Of a DNA stretch of 64,000 bases, positions 26,875-35,444 are shown piece by piece. The notes under the pieces were generated by a model, which worked only from the letters and a program-made list of their open reading frames with translations, ran no database searches and was not told where the DNA came from. Both the position numbers and the translations under genes were made by a program. Each line of letters opens with the position of its first letter. Positions within the stretch are counted from its first letter, which is position 1. Origin of the DNA: Candidatus Bathyarchaeia archaeon (lineage in GTDB: Archaea; Thermoproteota; Bathyarchaeia; Bathyarchaeales; Bathycorpusculaceae); contig JAVZEV010000001.1 in the NCBI GenBank assembly GCA_038873195.1, forward strand, positions 958,490 to 1,022,489, given 5' to 3'.

Positions 26875-28743
26875 TTAACCGTAGAATTGCGGTCTTTTTG
26901 AGAGGTATCTTGGGAGTGGAAGTTGTTTAAATGGCTTGTTTTCTGTTAGCTTTTCAATTTCCTTTATGAGTTCTTCTAGTTTCATTTGGCGTATTTTACT
27001 TGATTTTCTTTCTCTCACTGGAAGTATGCCGGATTCGAGTTCTCTTTGTCCTACAACAATTACGTAGGGAACCCATTCCATTTCAGCTTCGCGAATTCTC
27101 TTTTGTAAAGTTAATGTGCGGTCGTCTATGTCAACGCGGATGCAATGCTTTTCTATTTTTTTAGCTATGTCTTCAACATTTTTTAGAAATTTGTCTGACA
27201 TGGGAATTATGCGCACTTGTGTTGGCGCCAGCCATAATGGAAGCATGGGCGGTTTGCCGTTTTGTTGTGTTTTGTAAGCGTTTTCTAGTAATGCGTAAAC
27301 GTCTCTTTCTATTGCGCCGCTTGGAGAGCAATGCAGAATTAGTGGGTGTTGTTTTTCACCTTTCTCGTCTACGTAGGTTATGTGGTATCTTTTGGCGTTT
27401 TCCACGTCTATTTGGTCTGTTGAGAGAGCGGCAGCTTTGTTTTGATTGTCTACGAAGTTGAAGTCCCATTTGAGGGTAAAATAGAAGAAACGTTCTTTCC
27501 ACATTTCAACCAGCACCGGCTTGCCAAAGATTTTTGCAAGAGAGTTGACGAATGTTTTGTTTTTCTTGTAGAATTCTTCTGTGAAACGTATTGCTGCTTC
27601 ATAATTTTCTCTAGGTAAACCTATCTCTTCCAAGATTTGTATGCATAACTTGAATCTTGTCACAAATTCCTTTTTGACTTGTTCCAAATTTGTGCAGAAG
27701 GCGTGGCAGTCAGGCATTGTGAAGGCTCTGAGTCGTCTCAGACCAACGACTTCGCCGCTTTTTTCTCGTCTGAAACTGTAACGTGTTAATTCGTAAACTT
27801 TCAGCGGCATGTGCTTGTAAGAAAACTGTGTGTCGTGAACCATGAGGAACTGCCCGAAGCATGCGGCAAATCGTAGGAAGAGCTCTTTGTCTTCTGATTT
27901 TAATAGGTATTGTCTTGCTGGGAAACGGTTTATGTAGTCTGCTAGGCTGGGATGCTGGAAATCATACATGACTGGAGTTTCAACTTCCATTGCACCATAT
28001 TCAATCATTTTGGCAGTGACAAACTGCTCTAGCAAGGATTTGATTAATCGTCCCTTTGGATACCAGCGGATGTTTCCCGGGTCGCTCCCGAGTTCATAGT
28101 CGGCTATTTCTAGCCTTTTCATTAAGGGCACGTGCGGCGGCATTTGTTGACTGGCTCGCACTTTGGAAATTTCGTATTTTGCAAATTTCTCTAGGTTTTC
28201 GTGTTTTTTGAAGTTAAATTCTTTTACTGGAGTCATTTTTCCGTTTGGTTCGAGAATGTACCAGAAGGATTCCAGTTTTTCTTCGGCTTTTACTGCTTCA
28301 GAAACTTTTTCTTCTTTTTCCTCTTTTGCTTTCGCGGGCAATATTACGCGTGATTGCTCGGCTAGCGGATGCCCTTTTATTGAGATTGTGAATTGTTTGT
28401 TCCAGCCAAATGGCGCACGGTATGTTTCTATGTTTTTTTCTTTTGCGTAGGCTTCCATGGTTTTCACGATTTTTAGGGCTTCTGTGGGTTTTGCCAAGTT
28501 GCTGCTTAAGTGTGCGTAGGGGTAGATTATGACGCGGTTTACTTTCAGTTTCTCGAGGAAAGCGCAAACTTCGTCTATGGCTTTTTTGGCTACTGATGTG
28601 TTGTCGCCTTCTTCAACAGCTGTGAAAAGCACGACTATTTCTTCAAGGCGCACAGCTTTTTTTTCGGCTTCTTCTGCCATGGCTATCTCTTTTTGGACTG
28701 GTTTGTACTCGATGAAGTTTGAGTGTAGTTGCAATATCCTCAT
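26875..28743 (-). CDS. thrS: Threonyl-tRNA synthetase, archaeal type
   Basis: A 622-residue class II synthetase that charges tRNA-Thr. The first about 140 residues (MRILQLHSNFIEYKPVQ, YPYAHLSS, PFGWNKQF, KGHPLAEQSR) are the archaea-specific D-aminoacyl-tRNA deacylase-like editing domain. The catalytic core shows RLEIADYELGSDPGNIRWYPKG, VETPVMYD, TRYSFRREKSGEVVGLRRLRAF and DCHAFC, and the C-terminal anticodon-binding domain ends the protein. GGAGG lies 11 bases before the ATG at 28743. A small zinc-finger gene lies 18 bases upstream on the same strand. Confidence 0.96.
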   Translation of the reverse strand: MRILQLHSNFIEYKPVQKEIAMAEEAEKKAVRLEEIVVLFTAVEEGDNTSVAKKAIDEVCAFLEKLKVNRVIIYPYAHLSSNLAKPTEALKIVKTMEAYAKEKNIETYRAPFGWNKQFTISIKGHPLAEQSRVILPAKAKEEKEEKVSEAVKAEEKLESFWYILEPNGKMTPVKEFNFKKHENLEKFAKYEISKVRASQQMPPHVPLMKRLEIADYELGSDPGNIRWYPKGRLIKSLLEQFVTAKMIEYGAMEVETPVMYDFQHPSLADYINRFPARQYLLKSEDKELFLRFAACFGQFLMVHDTQFSYKHMPLKVYELTRYSFRREKSGEVVGLRRLRAFTMPDCHAFCTNLEQVKKEFVTRFKLCIQILEEIGLPRENYEAAIRFTEEFYKKNKTFVNSLAKIFGKPVLVEMWKERFFYFTLKWDFNFVDNQNKAAALSTDQIDVENAKRYHITYVDEKGEKQHPLILHCSPSGAIERDVYALLENAYKTQQNGKPPMLPLWLAPTQVRIIPMSDKFLKNVEDIAKKIEKHCIRVDIDDRTLTLQKRIREAEMEWVPYVIVVGQRELESGILPVRERKSSKIRQMKLEELIKEIEKLTENKPFKQLPLPRYLSKRPQFYG

Positions 28744-28761
28744 GAACCGTTTTTCCTCCAG

Positions 28762-28971
28762 CTAAGCGCTATAACGCCATTTTTCAAGTTGCTTATCTTT
28801 CTTTGTCTTCTTCTTAAACTCTTTATAATGCTCCTTACATAGGTAGGCACGTTTTTCGCTACTGCCAACTTTTAAACCTGCAGCTTTTACCTTATCGGTT
28901 GACAGTGAGCGAATTGCTTCTTTGCTACAGTTAGATATGCTGCATTTCACGCCTTTGTCAACTCGTCCCAA
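28762..28971 (-). CDS. Small zinc-finger-like protein before thrS
   Basis: A 69-residue basic protein of unknown function. Cysteines at 10 and 15 and C45-x2-H48 could hold one zinc, and the C-terminal 20 residues are rich in lysine, which suggests RNA or ribosome binding. TTG at 28971 is the start; GGGGCG precedes it at suitable spacing. It ends 18 bases before thrS and is probably cotranscribed with it. I believe similar small proteins are conserved in TACK archaea, but I cannot verify it here. Confidence 0.7.
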   Translation of the reverse strand: MGRVDKGVKCSISNCSKEAIRSLSTDKVKAAGLKVGSSEKRAYLCKEHYKEFKKKTKKDKQLEKWRYSA

Positions 28972-29019
28972 ATTTTAACGCCCCTTTTTACTCGCAGTTT
29001 TAACGCAATACAATACGTG

Positions 29020-29934
29020 TCATCCTTTAATTTCTTTTTCATAAAGCATGCGTGCTCTCTGATAAATTTGTTCTTTGTCGCCGAAGAAAGTTGGACCAGG
29101 AGCCTCAACAACTAAAGATGCTACTGCAGCACCTACACATGCACATCTCAGAAGGTTTTCGCCGTTTACATATTCTGCTAAGAAACCGCCAATGAAGGCG
29201 TCTCCTGCGCCTGTTGGATCTACAACCTTTTCTGTTCTGCATGCTGGAATGTTACAAGCATCATTTTCAACCGATAATACCGCGCCGTTCACGCCTAAGG
29301 TAACGATTACTGTTTCAACACCATAATCATGAATTGCTTTTATCGCTGAATTGAGGTCTTGTTGGTTTGTGATTGCTTCGATTTCCGCTTGAGAAGACTT
29401 GTAAATGTTTACGAGTTCTAAAATGCGCTTATCTGTTAATGTGTTGAGGGAAACGTTTCCGTTTTCGTCAAAAATGCGCACCAGTCCTTGTGGGTCAATT
29501 GATAAGGCTTCAGTTTGGTGTTTCAGTTTTTCAGCTACTTCGTATGTTATTTCGCCAGCTATAGGCGCGAGGTGGATGACTTTGGCTTTCAAAGAATCTG
29601 GTACATCATCTGTGGTTATAGCTGGCGCTTTACTGCTTAGCCGCAATGTACGATTCGACAGTTCATTGTCGTATTTAAGTTCAAAACGTGTGGTCTTCAC
29701 ATTTTCAACCTTAACTACAGTAGACAAGTCGACACCTTCTTGCCGAAGCCACCATAAGTAAGCAACTGGAAAATCATCGCCAACCTTTGAAACAGCAGCA
29801 ACTCTAGCGTCTAAACGCCTAGCCGCAAAAGAAACGTAAGCTACAGAACCACCCAAAACAACAAAGGGCAAGCGTCTATCTGGCAAGAAAATAGAGTCAA
29901 TACTGAAATGTCCAACAGAGACAATGTCAAACAC
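29020..29934 (-). CDS. PfkB-family carbohydrate kinase
   Basis: A 304-residue ribokinase/PfkB-family protein, which phosphorylates a sugar or nucleoside with ATP. Typical blocks are FDIVSVGHFSIDSI, LGGSVAYVSFAARRLDA near the substrate lid, VVKVENVKTTRFEL, and the family's second signature DPTGAGDAFIGGFLAEY with the catalytic Asp. The frame is open to 29988, but GGAGGCGA before the GTG at 29934 gives the family's usual MFDIVSVG start. The substrate cannot be assigned from sequence. The next gene upstream is 78 bases away. Confidence 0.88.
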   Translation of the reverse strand: MFDIVSVGHFSIDSIFLPDRRLPFVVLGGSVAYVSFAARRLDARVAAVSKVGDDFPVAYLWWLRQEGVDLSTVVKVENVKTTRFELKYDNELSNRTLRLSSKAPAITTDDVPDSLKAKVIHLAPIAGEITYEVAEKLKHQTEALSIDPQGLVRIFDENGNVSLNTLTDKRILELVNIYKSSQAEIEAITNQQDLNSAIKAIHDYGVETVIVTLGVNGAVLSVENDACNIPACRTEKVVDPTGAGDAFIGGFLAEYVNGENLLRCACVGAAVASLVVEAPGPTFFGDKEQIYQRARMLYEKEIKG

Positions 29935-30012
29935 TGAACAGTCTCGCCTCCAATCCAAAATACTATAGGTAACGACACTTAAAAGCAACGGAAAATAACA
30001 ACGACAATGTAC

Positions 30013-30366
30013 CTAGGACTGAAGCAAAAGGATAGCCTTAGCTAAATCTCCTCCGCTTTCTTCTAGAGCTTTTCTGGCTTCTTCTAGGCTTTTGCCAGTT
30101 TGGTCAGCCACGAGTCTTATGTCTTCCTCTGGTATGGCTAATTTGCGCTCAACAGCTTTCTCCGTGATTTTTCCTCCAGTCACTTGATAGATTTTTTGTC
30201 CTTGAACAGCTAAAACAGCCACTTCGGGTTCTTCAATAACTATCTCCTTGTTTGATGTTTTGATGACAACTTCTTTAACTTCTTCAATTGCGTCCATGCT
30301 CATGCCCATGCGTTGCATCATTCGCCTCGCTTCACGAGGGCTAACGCGCCTGTGCACAATGTTCAC
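30013..30366 (-). CDS. nac: Nascent polypeptide-associated complex protein (alpha-NAC homologue)
   Basis: A 117-residue archaeal NAC, a ribosome-bound chaperone that contacts the emerging chain, probably as a homodimer. The short N-terminus SPREARRMMQRMGM is followed by the NAC beta-barrel (VVIKTSNKEIVIEEPEV, VLAVQGQKIYQVTG) and a C-terminal UBA domain (IRLVADQTGKSLEEARKALEESGGDLAKAILLL). The GTG at 30366 opens the frame; a GTG at 30357 with AGGTGA five bases upstream may be the real start. It forms a pair with the PUA gene upstream. Confidence 0.93.
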   Translation of the reverse strand: MNIVHRRVSPREARRMMQRMGMSMDAIEEVKEVVIKTSNKEIVIEEPEVAVLAVQGQKIYQVTGGKITEKAVERKLAIPEEDIRLVADQTGKSLEEARKALEESGGDLAKAILLLQS

Positions 30367-30408
30367 CTTCCACTAAACAATTGCCACTTAAACCTCATAT
30401 ACTTAACT

Positions 30409-30903
30409 CTATTCTGAACAACCACGTCTAACCTTAACTGCAACACCCCTTTTGAAAACTTTCATTTCCTCGCCAGACAAAACAGCCCTTCCAACAGCCA
30501 AAATCTTACCATTTTCACCGATAACGATGACTTCGTCTTTTGGGCGAATGCCACAATCAGCTTTCACGACATGCGCTGCGAACACATCGCCACCATCAGC
30601 GATAACCTCTGAAACCTCATTTTGAACAATAACAAAACAGTTTACAGAGCAACCGCTTTCAGCGATTCGCCTTGCACCCGCAATACTCAAGGAGAACAAG
30701 CCATCTGTTGGGCGAAGCGTTGCGAGTCTGTTGCCACCTAAATAGACGTAGCGAATTCTGCCAGTTCGCTGCGAATAAACTATTTCCACATCTTCTGGAA
30801 AAAGCGCTGTGCCCACGCCCTTTCCAAACTGGTAGTCTGCAACGCTTCTAATTCGTTTAAGAGCTTCTTCCAAACGCGCCAATACCATCACCCAATCTAC
30901 CAT
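30409..30903 (-). CDS. PUA-domain RNA-binding protein
   Basis: A 164-residue protein with a C-terminal PUA domain, a small fold that binds RNA, mainly tRNA and rRNA. The PUA part starts near residue 82 and shows FVIVQNEVSEVIADGGDVFAAHVV and GIRPKDEVIVIGENGKILAVGRAVLSG. The N-terminal half (LEEALKRIRSVADYQFGKGVG, RTGRIRYVYLGGNRLATL) resembles the domain before PUA in archaeosine-transglycosylase-type proteins. No catalytic motif is visible. It lies next to NAC and faces the divergent MBF1-HflX block. Confidence 0.85.
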   Translation of the reverse strand: MVDWVMVLARLEEALKRIRSVADYQFGKGVGTALFPEDVEIVYSQRTGRIRYVYLGGNRLATLRPTDGLFSLSIAGARRIAESGCSVNCFVIVQNEVSEVIADGGDVFAAHVVKADCGIRPKDEVIVIGENGKILAVGRAVLSGEEMKVFKRGVAVKVRRGCSE

Positions 30904-30951
30904 GGTTTAACAAACTATAAACATAACCAAATTAATAAAAACAGCTTAGGT

Positions 30952-31509
30952 GTGTGCCAACAATTGCGGTGCGAAGTCTGCGGACGCAAAATCTTCGGCA
31001 AACCCCTAAGAGTCATAATTGAAGGAGCCAAGTTAACAGTATGTAACGAATGCTCCAAACATGGAACAACCATCTGGGAAGAAATAAAACCAAAGGTTGC
31101 AACACCAAAACCCAAAACAACACTTCAACCACTCAGAACCCAAAGTAAAAAGCCCACAGAAACCACAGTAGACACAAGTTTAGAACTTATAGAAAATTTT
31201 GACTCTAAAATAAGGCAAGCAAGAGAAAAACTTGGACTTTCCCACGAAGAACTAGGCAAAAAAATAAACGAAAAAGTCTCAGTGCTAAGAAAAATTGAAA
31301 CTGGAAAAATCAAACCAGACAACGTGCTTACAACAAAACTTGAACACATTCTCAAAGTCAAATTATTAGTCCCAGCATCAGAAGAAAAAACTCCGCAAAC
31401 AAAAATTCCGAAACCATCAACCCACGAATTAACATTAGGCGACCTAATCCAACTAAACAAAAAAGACACGGAAAAAGAGGAGGACAAAACCGAACGAAGG
31501 CAATCATAG
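30952..31509 (+). CDS. Multiprotein bridging factor 1 homologue (aMBF1)
   Basis: A 185-residue archaeal MBF1, linked to transcription and to the small ribosomal subunit. An N-terminal zinc ribbon holds C7-x2-C10 and C31-x2-C34; a linker rich in Pro and Lys follows, then a helix-turn-helix (REKLGLSHEELGKKINEKVSVLRKIETG) at about residues 85-125, and a variable tail. GTG at 30952 is the start. The stop at 31507-31509 lies just inside the hflX reading frame, so translation of hflX may be coupled to this gene. Confidence 0.92.
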   Translation: MCQQLRCEVCGRKIFGKPLRVIIEGAKLTVCNECSKHGTTIWEEIKPKVATPKPKTTLQPLRTQSKKPTETTVDTSLELIENFDSKIRQAREKLGLSHEELGKKINEKVSVLRKIETGKIKPDNVLTTKLEHILKVKLLVPASEEKTPQTKIPKPSTHELTLGDLIQLNKKDTEKEEDKTERRQS

Positions 31510-32753
31510 TTCAACGACGGAGAAATTTTGAACCATCAAGCCTAGAAGAACTCAAAAACTTAGCTGAATCAGCAGGATACATAGTTGTTGGAAAGATAGA
31601 GCAGACTCGAGAAGGCGACTCACGCTATCAAATAGGCGCTGGAAAAGTCAAAGAACTAGCGGAACTCGTGAAAGAAACCGGCGCTCAAAAGGTAATCTTT
31701 GACAATCCACTCAAAACAGTTCAATCATATAATTTGGCAAAAGCCACCGGCGTAGAGGTAATCGACCGTTTCCAGCTAATTCTAGAAATCTTCACACGGA
31801 GAGCCACAACAACCGAGGCACAATTACAAATCCAATTAGCAAGACTTGGATACGAACTAGCTCATGCAAAAGAGAGAGTAAGATTGGCAAAGAAAGGTGA
31901 ACAGCCTGGATTCATGGGACTTGGCGCTTACGAAGTAGATGTTTACTACGAGGCTGTAAAGAAACAAGTTCATACCGTACGTAAGAAGCTAAAGAAAATT
32001 CGAGAAAAACGCGTTTTGCACCGAGAGAGAAGAGCAGAACTAGGCTTTTTATCGATTTCTTTGGCTGGATACACAAACGCCGGAAAAAGCTCATTATTTA
32101 ACGCATTAACAGAAGAAGAAGTACCAGTGGACACGACCCTCTTCACAACTCTCTCCACAACAACTAGACTTGTAGAGTTCTCAAAAAAGAAATTTCTATT
32201 AACCGACACCGTAGGCTTCATAGACCGCTTACCATTAACGCTCATAGAGGCTTTCCACTCGACACTTGAAGAAACCATATACTCAGATCTCATACTTCTC
32301 GTCGTAGACGTAAGCGAGCCCATCTATGCAATACACAAAAAACTTACAGTCTGCTTAGAAACAATAGAACGCATAGGCGCATCAGGCATCCCAATAATAA
32401 CAGCACTAAACAAAATCGACCTAATATCCCAAGAAGAAATCTACCAGAAACTCGAAAACCTAAAAGAAACTGCTCCAAACCCCGTGCCAATATCAGCCCT
32501 TCACAAAACCAACATTGATCTACTGAAAAACGAAATCCTAAAAATGCTAAAAAACTATGTTCAAGCCTCCATCATCATTCCAACAACAAACGAGACAATG
32601 CCATTCATATCATGGCTATTCAAAAGTACAGACGTAAAAACAATAAAATACGCAGAAAACTCCGCCAACATCGTTTTCGAAGCAGCCCCATGGTTCGCAG
32701 AAAAAGTTAAAAAACGTGTAGAAGAGTTCAATGGAAAATTCGAGAAAATCTAA
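31494..32753 (+). CDS. hflX: HflX GTPase with a probable ACG start
   Basis: About 419 residues. HflX is a ribosome-associated GTPase that rescues or splits stalled ribosomes. The N-terminal domain ([32 protein letters not shown]) and [25 protein letters not shown] come before the G domain: G1 [10 protein letters not shown]3 DTVGF, G4 NKID. No ATG, GTG or TTG fits upstream of the conserved N-terminus. ACG at 31494, 11 bases after GAGGAGG, is exactly where relatives start (KAIIVQRR). The first normal start, GTG at 31668, would remove about 58 conserved residues. Confidence 0.88.
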   Translation, partial: TKAIIVQRRRNFEPSSLEELKNLAESAGYIVVGKIEQTREGDSRYQIGAGKVKELAELVKETGAQKVIFDNPLKTVQSYNLAKATGVEVIDRFQLILEIFTRRATTTEAQLQIQLARLGYELAHAKERVRLAKKGEQPGFMGLGAYEVDVYYEAVKKQVHTVRKKLKKIREKRVLHRERRAELGFLSISLAGYTNAGKSSLFNALTEEEVPVDTTLFTTLSTTTRLVEFSKKKFLLTDTVGFIDRLPLTLIEAFHSTLEETIYSDLILLVVDVSEPIYAIHKKLTVCLETIERIGASGIPIITALNKIDLISQEEIYQKLENLKETAPNPVPISALHKTNIDLLKNEILKMLKNYVQASIIIPTTNETMPFISWLFKSTDVKTIKYAENSANIVFEAAPWFAEKVKKRVEEFNGKFEKI

Positions 32754-32772
32754 ACGAAAGAGATGTAAGAAA

Positions 32773-33315
32773 ATGCCGGAAGTTGTAGTTTTAAGGTGGG
32801 GTCACAGACTACGCAGAGATGCAAGGCTAACAACCCACGTTGCATTAACAGCACGCGCACTGGGAGCAGCTGGCATGATACTATCAGACATAGAAGATGA
32901 AAAAATTAAGGAAACAATAGAAAAAGTAACAAAAAACTGGGGAGGACTATTCTTTTTTGAAATGGGGATACCATGGAAAAAGGCTGTAAAAGATTGGAAG
33001 GCGAAAAATGGAATAGTTGTTCACTTAACAGCCTATGGAGAAAACATTCAAATAAGCGACGTACTTCAGAGAATCAAGTTTTCTGGAAAAAAGATTTTGG
33101 TTATTGTTGGAAGCCAGAAAGTTCCAGCAGAATTCTTCCAAGAAAAAGTTTCAGATTTTAACGTAGCTATTGGGAATCAACCGCATTCAGAATGTGCAAG
33201 TCTCGCGGTGTTTCTTGACCGTTTATTTGAAGGAAAAGAGTTAGAAAAGAGCTTCAGTAACGCAAAAGTTAGGATAATCCCTCAGAAAAGAGGCAAGAAA
33301 ATTGTGAATTTCTGA
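32773..33315 (+). CDS. tRNA (cytidine-56-2'-O)-methyltransferase Trm56
   Basis: A 180-residue SPOUT-superfamily methyltransferase that makes 2'-O-methyl-C56 in the T loop of archaeal tRNAs using SAM. The start [29 protein letters not shown] is diagnostic, and the C-terminal knot shows [40 protein letters not shown]. The frame extends 14 codons upstream into the end of hflX; I start at ATG 32773. It follows hflX by 19 bases. Confidence 0.93.
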   Translation: MPEVVVLRWGHRLRRDARLTTHVALTARALGAAGMILSDIEDEKIKETIEKVTKNWGGLFFFEMGIPWKKAVKDWKAKNGIVVHLTAYGENIQISDVLQRIKFSGKKILVIVGSQKVPAEFFQEKVSDFNVAIGNQPHSECASLAVFLDRLFEGKELEKSFSNAKVRIIPQKRGKKIVNF

Positions 33316-33384
33316 TTCGGATTGGAAAAAGAGATTTAAATTAAAGGTCACACATATATTATTTAGGAAACGAGTGTTCAATGT

Positions 33385-33915
33385 TTGAGCAAAAGGATCA
33401 CCATGTTATCAACTATTGATGATGCAACATTGATGAAAGTTGCAGAGGCTTTAGGTGAAGGAGAAGCAATTAAATTAATCGAGATTCTAAAAAACTCAGA
33501 AGAAATAACAGACGAAGAAATCGCCAACAAAACAGGAATAAGAATAAACTCCATCCGCAAAATCCTCTACAAACTCTACGACCACTCGCTCGTTAGTCTA
33601 AGAAGAACACGCGACCCAAAAACCGGCTGGTTCATATTCCACTGGAAACTACAACCAGACCAGCTTGAAGGCTTCATACTCAGCCAAAAACGACGAGTCC
33701 TCGAAAAACTCAATATAAGGCTACAATACGAGAAAAACCATGATTTCTACTACTGCTACACGCCAGGATGCAAACGCATTCCATTCGAAGAAACCGTGGA
33801 ACTTGTCTTCAAATGCCCCACATGCGGCAAACCACTAATGCATTATGAAAACGACAAGATTGTTCAAGCATTGACAAAGAAAGTCGAACAGTTAAGGAAG
33901 GAACTTGGTGAGTGA
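33385..33915 (+). CDS. tfe: Transcription factor E, alpha subunit
   Basis: A 176-residue archaeal TFE, the TFIIE-alpha homologue that helps open promoters and stabilises the open complex. It has an N-terminal winged helix (ITDEEIANKTGIRINSIRKILYKLYDHSLVSLRRTRD) and a C-terminal zinc ribbon with C-x4-C (YCYTPGCKR) and C-x2-C (CPTCGKPL), plus a final coiled coil. TTG at 33385 is used; ATG at 33403 is a shorter option. A TATA-like TTTAAATTA lies at about 33335. It overlaps the HD gene by 11 bases. Confidence 0.95.
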   Translation: MSKRITMLSTIDDATLMKVAEALGEGEAIKLIEILKNSEEITDEEIANKTGIRINSIRKILYKLYDHSLVSLRRTRDPKTGWFIFHWKLQPDQLEGFILSQKRRVLEKLNIRLQYEKNHDFYYCYTPGCKRIPFEETVELVFKCPTCGKPLMHYENDKIVQALTKKVEQLRKELGE

Positions 33916-34447
33916 AAAACTTCCAACAACCGACCAAGCCATATCACTTCTCCGTCAAAGCGGATGCACAAGGAACGTAATAAGACACTGTAAAGCAGTT
34001 GCAAAACTCGCTGTTGAAATCGCAAAAGCTTGCCAAGAACGAGGATTAAACGTTGATTTAGAACTTGTGGAAATAGGAGCTTTACTGCATGACATTGGAC
34101 GAGCAAAGACCCACAGCGTCTACCATGCAATTACTGGAGCAGAAATTGCAAAAACGCTAGACTTGCCAGAACCAGTAGTCGCCATAATAAAAAGACATGT
34201 CGGCGGCGGAATAACCCCAACAGAAGCGAAAAAACTTGGCTGGCCAAAGGACATTTACGTTCCACAAACTCTAGAAGAAAAGATTGTTGCATACGCAGAC
34301 AAGCTTATTGAAGGTTCACGACGAGTGCCTATAGAAAGAACAATAGAAAACTTTTCAAAAAAGTTGCCGCCTTCGGCGATTACAAGAATACAGAAATTAC
34401 ATAGAGAAATGCTGAGCTTGATTGGCGATTGCAAATGCCTACCGTGA
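33905..34447 (+). CDS. HD-domain hydrolase
   Basis: A 180-residue HD-superfamily metal phosphohydrolase, matching a conserved archaeal small-HD group (TIGR00295-like). HCKAVAKLAVEIAK carries the first His, GALLHDIGRAKTH the HD pair, and IIKRHVGGGIT and AYADKLIEG the later ligands. Substrates of this group are unknown; nucleotides are likely. The first bases overlap tfe and the last overlap the DUF2110 gene, so all three appear translationally coupled, which links it to gene expression. GTG at 33908 is an equally good start. Confidence 0.88.
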   Translation: MVSEKLPTTDQAISLLRQSGCTRNVIRHCKAVAKLAVEIAKACQERGLNVDLELVEIGALLHDIGRAKTHSVYHAITGAEIAKTLDLPEPVVAIIKRHVGGGITPTEAKKLGWPKDIYVPQTLEEKIVAYADKLIEGSRRVPIERTIENFSKKLPPSAITRIQKLHREMLSLIGDCKCLP

Positions 34448-35211
34448 CCTTATCTGTAAAAGCCTACAACAATTTTCAACTGAAGTATGTTAACAAGTTT
34501 TTAGAGAACACGCTTAAAGGCTTAAAAGTTGAAGCAAAAGTTTGCGGAGTTACTCGTCGCGGATGGGTTCAAGTAGATGTTTCTGGTGAAGATGAACAAG
34601 TAGCATTGCGTTATCTAGCTGATAAAGTGGGACTTTGCCCCACACATTTAAAATCGATTGGAAAATTTTCATTATTGAAAGGGCGAATAGTAAACATAGA
34701 CAAGAGAAATGATAAAATCAGCATAGACGTAGGCATTTTTGCCCCAGAAATCGTTGACGCCATGGTTCCATTGCAGTATTTGCAAGCACAACTTGTGGAT
34801 GGAAGAAAAGTAGCATTGCAAAAAATCGCTCAACTATACGGTTTCCAAGAAAACCTCCCTTTAATGGTCAAAATCTCAAATATGGACGGAGAAAGCAAGG
34901 AGGTTGAAACGATTCTTTCGGAAAAACAGCTTACCCAATATAGGCAATGGACAAAATCATTACAGGACAAGCTCATAATTTTGGGAGTAACATTGGAGGA
35001 AATTCAATCAGCCTTAAAAACAACCGGAATCAACCGCGATGTAGTAAACACTGAACAACTGGGATTATTCGAGTACGCAATAACGTGCAAACTTGGAACG
35101 GATGCCGTCGGATTAATTTCGAAAATTGGCAAAAATCTACCAACCGCAACTCTTTCAGTGTTTAACCCAAAACAAATAATAGAATTTCTTGGAGACTACT
35201 CCATTTTCTGA
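34435..35211 (+). CDS. DUF2110 protein
   Basis: A 258-residue archaeal protein of the DUF2110 family, function unknown. The N-terminus (KAYNNFQLKYVNKFLENTLKGL) is followed by a segment that looks like an S1/OB-type RNA-binding strand set (GKFSLLKGRIVNIDKRNDKISIDVGIFAPE), then a helical part and a C-terminal alpha/beta domain. In several archaea, from memory, it sits next to tfe, as here. ATG at 34435 is used; TTG at 34429 is in frame. It overlaps the HD gene. Confidence 0.8.
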   Translation: MPTVTLSVKAYNNFQLKYVNKFLENTLKGLKVEAKVCGVTRRGWVQVDVSGEDEQVALRYLADKVGLCPTHLKSIGKFSLLKGRIVNIDKRNDKISIDVGIFAPEIVDAMVPLQYLQAQLVDGRKVALQKIAQLYGFQENLPLMVKISNMDGESKEVETILSEKQLTQYRQWTKSLQDKLIILGVTLEEIQSALKTTGINRDVVNTEQLGLFEYAITCKLGTDAVGLISKIGKNLPTATLSVFNPKQIIEFLGDYSIF

Positions 35212-35219
35212 CCGTATTA

Positions 35220-35296
35220 TGGTGGGCCGGGCCGGACTTGAACCAGCGACCTTTGGCTCGTAAAGCCAATGTCCTACCAAGCTAGACGACCGGCCC
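35220..35296 (-). tRNA. tRNA-Val (UAC)
   Basis: A full cloverleaf with encoded CCA. The acceptor stem GGGCCGG pairs with CCGGCCC, discriminator A; the D arm is GTCT/GGAC; the anticodon arm TTGGC-TTTACGA-GCCAA has anticodon TAC (UAC, valine); the variable loop is AGGTC; the T arm is GCTGG-TTCAAGT-CCGGC. There are 74 bases before CCA. No intron is present. It is convergent with DUF2110, nine bases from its stop. Confidence 0.95.
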
Positions 35297-35444
35297 ATCT
35301 TGTTCCTTTGGCTTAGACGTTTTTGTTCTATTAAAGTTGACTGATTGGTAATAAATATAAATCGATTACTTCTTATACTGCAAAGAAAGGCACAATAAAC
35401 AATTTCAAATGTATATTTAAGAAGGAAGAATCTCAGGTGAGTGA

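Noticed and set aside
31668-31670. GTG as the start of hflX
   Set aside because: The open frame upstream encodes the conserved HflX N-terminus, so this start would truncate the family domain.
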